Shown here piece after piece: positions 56,959-64,000 of a stretch of 64,000 bases of DNA. The stretch is taken from positions 87,062,275 through 87,126,274 of the forward strand of contig OY757911.1 in assembly GCA_963585895.1 (NCBI GenBank), in the 5' to 3' direction. This DNA comes from Sepioteuthis lessoniana. Its lineage: Eukaryota; Mollusca; Cephalopoda; Myopsida; Loliginidae. A program made the position numbers and the translations under genes. Within the stretch, counting starts at the first letter, position 1. Every line of letters starts with the position of its first letter. The notes under the pieces were generated by a model. That model ran no database searches and was not told the origin of the DNA. It worked only from the letters and a program-made list of their open reading frames with translations.

Positions 56959-57251
56959 CTATTTACCAACCCCTCCGCTCGGGCAGGATATGACACAAGG
57001 TCAATTTTTAAGCGGAGTTTAACAGGTTTTGAATTCAGAGTTTTCCTTCTCCTAGACTAGTTGCCTCACCAAGGCTGAAGAACCTAGTCCGTCCTACTAT
57101 TTACCCATAGCTGGAGGGAGAATAAGGGGGTTCATACCTTTCCCAAGGGTATTTGCCCGAAAGTGAACGTAATAGCGCGACTGGAGTACGAACTCGCGTA
57201 CTACGATTCCGCAGTTCATCGCTGTAACCATTACACCACGAGGACACCCCT
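56959..57251 (-). repeat. Full-length chimeric SINE with 18-bp target duplication
   Basis: The 293-bp minus-strand element is bracketed by exact repeats ctaaccagtgatgaggta at 56941-56958 and 57252-57269. The tail and body (tctagactagttgcctcac, tttacccatagctggaggga, tacctttcccaagggtattt) match family 1. The head (tggtgtaatggttacagcga, then gcgagttcgtactccagtcg and cgctattacgttcactttcg) is that of variant family 2 seen at 45335 and 33379. So one element joins the head of one family to the body of another. Its intact ends make it one of the youngest insertions here. Confidence 0.88.
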
Positions 57252-57269
57252 CTAACCAGTGATGAGGTA

Positions 57270-58207
57270 ACAGGCATCGTTTAGTACACCTACTCACCAG
57301 ACACGAGAATCTCTACGAGAATCTATCATTGTCACGGGAAGATACAACAACAATGTTAAGATAAGACTCCTGCCGCCTATGTCTAGCTATGTTACTGCAT
57401 ACTTCCAACTGGTCAAATCTGCATACGTCATTGTACGTCATTGCCATAGAATTTTCTTGAGGGAAAGGTTGGTTGTTGAAGAAAAGATCGTAGGGAAACA
57501 TTTGTACATAATGGTATCATAGTGGTCAACACATATACGACACAAATACTACATCATGATTATCATCCTGCGACAAGCCGAAGCAAGATGCAATTATGTC
57601 AACCGCAGGGGTTATGTCAAAGTTTTCCTTCTTCTAGTTGGATAACCTGATAAAGAATAAAGGGTTCAACACTCATAGAAAAAATGTGCTGGATGACCCT
57701 TGGGCAAAAGCTTATTCCGCCCTTTCACAGATCTTGATTTTTATCCTACAGGGTATCTAGCCATCCTTCTCACCAGTCAAATCCGGTGGGGTACCATATT
57801 AGTCGTCGATAACCAAACTATGAAACAGGTAGTACCTGTAGTGCTTTGATCGCAGTGACACCAGCGTATCTATTACATAGAAACATACATAACTGATGCC
57901 AACGTATTAATTACATACATACATACATACATACGTACATACATACATACAAAAATGTTATAAGTACTTAGCTAATTATGAAATGAATGTATGTGTTCGG
58001 TCAAAGACAGGCATAGACCTGATTTTTACAAAGTTTACGTTTTTCTGGCACAAGGTTATAGTTACTGAGTACCAGCCAATCATCATGTGAGACATACTAA
58101 TCAAAAAGTTTAGTTGATCATTTTAGAAAGGCACTTAATGAGGATAAAACTCACTGTACTAGTAAACTATTCACGACATGGCCTTATTAGTTGTGGTAAG
58201 TACCCTT

Positions 58208-58240
<33 letters not shown>

Positions 58241-59803
58241 GTGTTTTCTTGTCAATCAACTATTACTTAAAAAAAGAACATCTTCAATTACATCGATGGA
58301 ATCAATGTCGCAGCTTCGTAAATTTGTTGGTTTGTTTTATCACTTCGCATTATTTTTCGCCTAAAAGCATCCGTCTAGACATTAGCAAAATGCTTCTTTT
58401 GCAAAAGACTATCTCAGTCGAGTTATTGTCGTCCATGTAAAACTAGTGTCAGCACGTGTCTCTATGTTAACACAATCTATTCACATCTAAATAAGATATT
58501 TTTTATTCCGTTTTAACTTCTGATTCGGTACAAATTCATTTCTTCTCCATTAGACGATTTTCAATCACCTTGTTGAAAAGTGTCGCTATAGTTTGTTATG
58601 TTTATTTTGATTTGCTTTTCTTTTTTACTTTTTTAAAATTCATTTTTGCAGTCAAGATAAAATCATTGTAGACATGCATCGCGCAGAATGGCTAATTTTT
58701 CAGTTTAGAATCACCTAAAAGTTTGGACGTGTTCTATTCGTATAAACAAACCAGGAAATGGAGTAAATGTATTTCCCGTGGAAGAATATTTGGAACAGAC
58801 AAATAAATGGAACAACCAGAGTAATATTTTTTTCCTCCAAGTCGCGAGGCTGTTTACCCGTGGTGTTGTTTAATCTGTAGAATCAGGGAAAAAACTATTG
58901 GCTGTCATTTCTTCGTAAATGGAGAGAAATATACATGAGAATGTTTCATCGTTTACGGATATGCGTTGTCAACAATTTCTCCCGAGGCGTTCAGTTTTCT
59001 AAAAACAATTTTTAAAAAAAGCTCGAGCGGCATTTTTTTCCATTCCGTGCCAGTTCCTAACCCAATTATAAGTTAGAGTTAGGAAACCTTTCCCTGAGAA
59101 TTTCTGATATGATGAATAATCAGTAATTGCTGAAAAACGACCCACAGGTAAGTTTTTTTCAGTTAGTAAATCTGAACAAAAACAATCTGAGGAATTATAA
59201 GTTGATAAACGTCGCCGATATGGTAATGTGTTTTGATTTTCTTATAACTAAAGAATTATCATGGTAAAGATTAATGGAAAAATAATATTAAATTTGATTT
59301 CTGGCTAAAAAAATCTTTTCCAGTGGGATATCTATCTCATACAGTTAAGCAAAAAGTTAAGAATTCGGGTTAACTAACCTGACAGACACGAAAGATTCAG
59401 TTTAAATCGAACCTATCACAATTTTCTAAAAATTCTGTCTGAATGGGTATTGTTACGAGAAGAGAAGCCAACTTTTAATAGCGAGCAAGAAAAAATTCTT
59501 CTCAACTCAACTGATACGAAATCATAAAAAAAAATCATTTTAGAATTTCAGTCACAACAGAAAGACGAAATAATGAATATAGAATTGTTAAACAAATAAA
59601 GAATATATTAGCCACGATGTTGAATTGAAAACCATAATATTGAAGACAAGGATTAAGAAAATAATGGTTTTAGAATTTTTAAAGCATTCTCCTGGGACTC
59701 ACTAGTAACCTAAAATTTTATGACTATACCTCTGACCATCTTTCAGTTATCAGGAGACAAAAGTTCCGACAATAAAGATGAATATATATATATAGATATA
59801 TAG
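57270..59803. other. AT-rich sequence, no gene recognised
   Basis: (CATA)n at about 57916-57951 and (GATA)n at about 58208-58241. A SINE-body-like word (agttttccttcttctag) appears near 57618. No supported gene. Confidence 0.5.
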
Positions 59804-59943
59804 AATTAACTTAAATCATGAGTCGGAAATTCACCTTAACGGATAATCAGGAAGTCCTATACCGTCGGTATAGGACTTCCTGATGATCCGTTAAGGTGAA
59901 ACTTTTGTAGGAGATTTCCGACTCGCGATTCAAGTTAATTTTA
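59804..59943. repeat. Long foldback, arms of about 60 bp
   Basis: Left arm 59804-59864 and right arm 59866-59943 are reverse complements around a single-base centre (accg t cggt). The inner 35 bp pair with one mismatch; the right arm then carries a 13-nt insertion (about 59901-59913) and the outer 28 bp pair with a few mismatches. Confidence 0.93.
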
Positions 59944-60204
59944 TTATTGGCTCCACTCGTGTTGAGCACTCTTGTAATTGTAGCATTGCAGCGTTTACGG
60001 AGGGTTTTAGTTTTCTTTTGACCAACTGAGTGCATATTTCTAGATTTTTTTCAACTGGTGTGACGGGGTAGGTCTATTCTTTCTTTTTGTCCTATAATAT
60101 TTTTCTTTTTCCCCCGGGCGGTGATTCGAGATATTTTTATCTCTTGTTCCTGGCGGGTTTTTTTCTTTTTTTCTGGTAACCGTGAATGCTGGTAGATATT
60201 AGAT

Positions 60205-60206
<2 letters not shown>
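59944..60206 (-). repeat. Dispersed repeat, reverse copy of 8422-8750
   Basis: Shares, in reverse complement, gcactcttgtaattgtagca, caactggtgtgacg, tttttcccccgggcgg, tcctggcggg and ggtaaccgtgaatgctggta with 8422-8750. Both copies lie next to (TA)n. The outer arm of the adjacent foldback may be part of the same element. Confidence 0.7.

Positions 60207-60246
<40 letters not shown>
60207..60246. repeat. (AT)n microsatellite
   Basis: About 38 bp of AT next to the dispersed repeat. Confidence 0.97.
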
Positions 60247-60251
<5 letters not shown>

Positions 60252-61904
60252 GCCGTAGTCGAACTCTTCTCCTCATCTTGATTGTTATAATCTCCATGTT
60301 TCCGCTCTTGTAACCAAAGGCATTCAGGCATCTGGCGTATCTTGTAACATACTTCGGAATTTTTAATTTGACTCGTTATTCAGTCCGTGTTGGAAGACTG
60401 TTTCTATTTCGAAATTCATTTAGAGAATATCTCATATCAGTCGATGATTCTGTTATTTTTTAGCGGTTTATCTGACGTCTTACTCGAAGTTAATCCTTGT
60501 AGCAAAGTCGGAGTAGTGACACTGATTATGGTGGTGATTATGTTGGACGTGATCTTTCGGTAGATTTCTTCTTTGGTAGAAACAAACAAACAACAGTATG
60601 ATAATTTTGGGGGTTTGGAGGAAGGGGATCAACACTCTTTGCTTTTACGTCAATGATTTCTTTTACAGACAATTTGAAACGTGGAATTTCGAGATGAAGG
60701 TATAAACATATTTGACTTCGTCTTCATCGTATCTCTAGTCTTTGGTGTACTCCAACTTATCCACCAATTTTGGGGTTGTAATAATCTATTCCTGGGTCTT
60801 TAATGACCTTTTTTCCCGTTTGCTACTCTCATGCACAATTGCTATTCACATATATTGTCATACTCCACCCTACGTCATTAATTGGTTCCAAAAGTTGCGA
60901 CGTAACCAAATTTTTGTTGTAAATCGAGCGTAACACCTAAAAAGTATCTTTAAGTGAGGAAAAACATTGTAAAACTCGCAAAGATAATTTGCGAAAGAAT
61001 ATGACTATCACTAAACCTTACAGAACGCTAAAAATATATTTTAGTCATATTTTCTGCAGAATAATGAACAGAGCGGAATTATATAATGTTTAAATCTTTT
61101 CAATGTAAATATTTCACTGTACTCTCTCTCTATATTCTGCTGTGTCTTGGTATTTTTTATTCTTTTTAGCTTCTTTTATATTTTAGTGTTAATATATTCT
61201 CACAGGAGAAAATTATTTCATATGATTTTATTATGACGTAGGTGACATTTATTTCCAAAAAGAGAAAAATAAAATTTTACAATTTTTGGTTAGCACAATG
61301 CCAAAGGTTTTTTGTGGGTAGGGGGAGAAGAAAAGGAGACTTTGTCGTTCAGGGAGCCCAAGCTAGTCTCTTTCACGACCAGTCACACTATGATTTATTT
61401 TACTATGATTTATCCCCATTCATCTCTAACGCGCAACGGTCACCAGTATGGAACCTGCTTAAAAACCCAGTGAAATGAAATGATATATGTACAGTGAAAA
61501 TGATGATGGGGAAGGGAAGAAAATCTTTGTGGCAATTTTGCAAAAAAAAAAAAAATAACTAAAGAACCCCGTTGGTTTCCCTTCCATCTCCCGTTTTATG
61601 ATATGTAGAGACGACTGTTTTCCGGTGTCCGGGCGGGAGCCGAAAACAAGCCGATCAATTCCTAGTAGGGAGGGGTAAGAATTTTTAAAGGGGTGTAAAA
61701 GAAAAAGCGGCGGAGGGGAGGGGCAGGAGAGGACAACAGGAATTACAGAAATTGAGATTTCAAGACCCTCAAAGGGCGGGGAATAGGTTTTTAGGAGAAA
61801 AAACAATGTGGGATGGGGAGGATCTTGATAATTTAATACAAATTGATAGGGCCAATGACACACCTCATACAACTAGCTAGGGGGCTATGTGAGAATCAAA
61901 AGGA
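60247..61904. other. AT-rich then purine-rich sequence; no gene recognised
   Basis: 61500-61830 is purine-rich (gcggaggggaggggcaggag near 61708). The 137-codon minus-strand frame is its low-complexity P/S/F-rich complement. Nothing else recognised. Confidence 0.5.
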
Positions 61905-61910
61905 TTCTAT

Positions 61911-62801
61911 TTACCCGGGGTGGGGTTCCGAAGGGCCCAGACCATCGTTGTCATGCACAGGAAGAGGAGGGAAGCATGACTCCAACATTGTTCCATTTCG
62001 TGCGATCAGGCTCGCTGTATACACCCACCTTTTGTTGAATGTTATGCGGTCCAAGCGTTTTCTATCGTATATAATCTTGACCCTAAGCTGATGCCTAAAG
62101 AACAAGATCAGATCCCGATGAGAAAAGTTTGCACTCTCATACAATCCCTTGTTTCGCGTCTGCCAAATCACCATTCTAGCTACAGCTAGGATCGCGAGAA
62201 ACACCTTACGCTTCTCACCCCGATACGGAGGGTCAACATTGTCCACGACGTAATCAACGTCGAGCAGCACGAGCTGTCTGGAGCTGATGCAAACTGCCCA
62301 CTCCCTGACGTGACTCCAGAACGGGCGAACCCGCTCGCAGTAGTAGAAGGCGTGCAAGGCCGTTTCTTCTAAACCACTGCCATAGCAGGGACAATCAGGT
62401 TTGTCTGATATGCACGCTCTGTAAGCCCAGTCGATGAGGGCCCACGCGTCTCGAGCGAGTCGCCAGGTGAGCGAGAACTCATAGTTATTCAGAATGTTCG
62501 TGCCTGGCGCCCAATTCCACTGGGAGCGAATCACCTCGAACGACCAGCCGAACCGTTTCTCCAGAGGATCCGAAGCGGAACCCGCCACTAATTCCCGATA
62601 TAGCTCCTTCCGAGACTGTGAAAGTTCGTTGGACCTAAGAAGTTTGTGAAGGTCCCTACAGCACTCGCGGACAATGGGTGTATCTTTCCCTGGCCTACGA
62701 CGGGCATCAGCCTCAGGATTGGACTTCAGGTAGAGAAAGACGTTTCTCACCTCATGTCCCCACACCATGTCTTTCGTCAAGGATCGGCCCAGGTAAGCCA
62801 A
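61911..62801 (-). pseudogene. LINE ORF2 C-terminal region with zinc finger
   Basis: The longest open frame in the window (296 codons). Landmarks: MAYLGRSLTKDMVWGHEVRN, SRKELYRELVAGSASDPLEK, QWNWAPGTNILNNYEFSLTW, then the zf-RVT finger in PDCPCYGSGLEETALHAFYY. Last come FLAILAVARMVIWQTRNKGL and DRKRLDRITFNKRWV. In the finger the usual second Cys is replaced by Tyr with a Cys one residue earlier, so metal binding is doubtful. This region is thought to help position the template RNA. It is the best preserved piece of the family here but is cut off from its RT by frameshifts. Confidence 0.85.
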
Positions 62802-63183
62802 CGGCTGTCAAGATCAGGCATTCCCAGACCCCCGTTTCGAGGACGCTGGTAGCAGACCTGTCTACAAACCAACGGGCTTCCACCTTTCCAAAGGAGTTTG
62901 AAAAGGGATTGTATTAGCGCCGCCCGATGATCCTTAGGCAGGGGGAGTACGGACAAACGGTAAAGGATCAAGGGGAAGATGTACACGGCGCACACCTCTG
63001 CCCTACCCTTTAAGGACAAAAGCCTTCAAAGCCAGGTGGCCACCCGCGCTTCTGCTTTAGCTCGTACTTTCGACCAATTTCGCTCCAGTTGGAGGCCGGG
63101 CCCAAACCACACCCCGAAGATGCGGATAGGTCCGTCACTCCAACGGAAAGGCCCTAGTAGGGGAATGGCTCTCCTCCAAGCAT
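62777..63183 (-). pseudogene. LINE ORF2 thumb/connection region
   Basis: Peptides FRWSDGPIRIFGVWFGPGLQ and LERNWSKVRAKAEARVATWL (about 63020-63150), then SLKGRAEVCAVYIFPLILYR and LSVLPLPKDHRAALIQSLFK, RQVCYQRPRNGGLGMPDL (62777-63019). At the C-terminal junction the frame shifts (SRWLTWADP replaces the expected sequence before AYLGRSL). Confidence 0.78.
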
Positions 63184-63946
63184 TCAACTGCTACCTTTTC
63201 GTATGTCCATGTGGCGGGACACAGAGACTGTGATGTCGTCGTCGTACGCAGAGACCTTCGGTCGGATACGGCCGGCTAAGGGGATTGCGCGTAGGGCCGG
63301 ACGAACCCTCTCATCTATAAGCCTACGAAGCAGGGGCTCCACAGCAATAATATAAAGAAGAGGGGATAAGGGGCAGCTCTGCCGGACCGATCGCTCGATC
63401 GCGAAAGTCCCCGAACGCCTTCCGTTTACCAGCACCACTGCCTGCGGGTTGTGGTACATGATGCTGATCCATTTGTGGAACTCCGGTTTGAATCCGGCGG
63501 TCTCCAAAACCGTCGCCAAGAACCGATGGTCCACCCTATTGAAGGCCTTGGACTGATCTAAATTGATCAGCGCGGCTTCGGTTTCCGCTTCTATGCCTTC
63601 TCGGATCTGGCGAACCAAGAACAAGTTGTCTTGGATCGATCTTCCCTTCACAGCGTAGTTCTGTTCCGGTCCGATCAGATCACTGATGATAAGCTGCGAG
63701 CGGTTTACCAAGACCCGGGCCAAAATCTGTAACTCTATGTTTAGCAAACTTATGGGCCTGTCGTCTTCTAAGTCCTCCCAAAACATGCTTATTACTTTTC
63801 TTCAGCAATGTGATCACTCCCTTGGTAATGCTACCAGGAATGGCTCCCTGGGCAAACCAGTGGTTGAACATATTCGTCAGAATAGGGACAAACATTTGCG
63901 ACATCCTCAAATACATTTCGTAGGGTAAACCATCAAGTCCTGGCAA
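63184..63946 (-). pseudogene. LINE reverse transcriptase domain (copy 2)
   Basis: Frames at 63680-63946 and 63184-63786 overlap after a shift. They carry GLPYEMYLRMSQMFVPILTN and KGVITLLKKSNKHV, then EDDRPISLLNIELQILARVL, AVKGRSIQDNLFLVRQIREG, ALINLDQSKAFNRVDHRFLA and VRQSCPLSPLLYIIAVEPLL. The catalytic box reads YDDD instead of YADD (about 63235-63246), keeping both Asp. Right after SRHMDIRK about 25 residues present in copy 1 are deleted and the frame is lost. Confidence 0.85.
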
Positions 63947-64000
63947 CTTGTTAAGGCCCCCCCCCTTAACAAGGTCTATGGTTAGGGGGTCACCCCCTCC
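63947..64000. other. Foldback and C/G runs at the window edge
   Basis: cttgttaagg (63947-63956) and ccttaacaag (63964-63973) are exact reverse complements around a C-run, followed by agggggtcaccccct (about 63984-63998), itself nearly palindromic. LINE homology ends here. Confidence 0.8.

Larger units (their letters stand above)
61905..63960 (-). mobile_element. Tx1/L1-like LINE, 3' half, runs off the window
   Basis: Second copy of the LINE family at 33454-37590, higher GC than the flanks. It covers the RT from its N-terminal part (LPGLDGLPYEMYLRM) to the C-terminus of ORF2 (ends LGPSEPHPG, followed by a stop near 61911). The 3' untranslated region after that is short or absent. Homology stops at about 63960 beside a C-run and a small foldback, so the endonuclease and ORF1 are not visible here. 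Confidence 0.88.

Noticed and set aside
61459..61872. A 137-codon minus-strand frame rich in Pro, Ser and Phe
   Set aside because: It is the complement of a purine-rich tract and has no domain; its composition is explained by low complexity.
1..64000. A bacterial or phage operon, defence system or biosynthetic cluster
   Set aside because: No gene runs, ribosome-binding sites or compact spacing exist; SINEs, LINEs, mariner and long microsatellites indicate animal nuclear DNA.

Overview
This window looks like intergenic, repeat-dense DNA from an animal, most likely a mollusc and plausibly an octopus-type cephalopod. The reasons are low GC (roughly a third by eye), abundant (TA)n, (TG)n, (ATT)n and (GATA)n microsatellites, many diverged tRNA-derived SINEs, and fragments of LINE, Ty3/gypsy-like and mariner elements. 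The taxon is an inference from style, not a match. I see no host protein-coding exon, no functional tRNA or rRNA gene, no CRISPR array and no prokaryotic gene organisation. Nearly every longer open frame is either a dead transposon or a shadow of a repeat.

Layout. 0-9 kb: SINE copies, a dead mariner transposase (about 5.1-5.97 kb), a short RT scrap, and composite repeats. 9-16 kb: a degenerate tandem repeat, an RT fragment at 10.5 kb, a well-formed composite element (13.26-13.84 kb), an unexplained higher-GC patch, and a perfect 163-bp tandem duplication. 16.9-19.9 kb: a long decayed LINE of the craniofacial-development-protein-2-like type that runs straight into the tail of a Ty3/gypsy-like integrase. 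20-33 kb: mostly unassigned AT-rich DNA with composite repeats, one R2-like LINE 3' end (27.5-28.6 kb) and several hairpins. 33.4-38.7 kb: a Tx1/L1-like LINE on the minus strand that abuts a Ty3/gypsy gag-protease fragment. 40-46 kb: a purine-rich tandem repeat and a nested stack (composite repeat containing a 519-bp solo LTR and a SINE). 46.5-52 kb: two more R2-like 3' ends, long microsatellites and a double-headed composite element. 53-60 kb: two SINE families, a second LTR-like piece, a chimeric SINE with a perfect 18-bp target duplication, and a long foldback. 61.9-64 kb: the 3' half of a second Tx1/L1-like LINE, running off the window edge.

The most distinctive object is a recurrent composite repeat. 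It has a conserved end module A, a core of AT-rich roughly 50-bp monomers, and a conserved end module B about 200 bp long that ends in a small hairpin. At least a dozen whole or partial copies occur in both orientations. It has no coding capacity and serves as the landing site for an LTR and SINEs. It resembles in organisation the minisatellite-bearing non-autonomous elements known in molluscs, but I cannot name it.

Nothing here works together as a pathway. The coherent story is genomic: autonomous LINE and LTR elements, now dead, and non-autonomous passengers that moved by other elements' machinery, inserting into one another.
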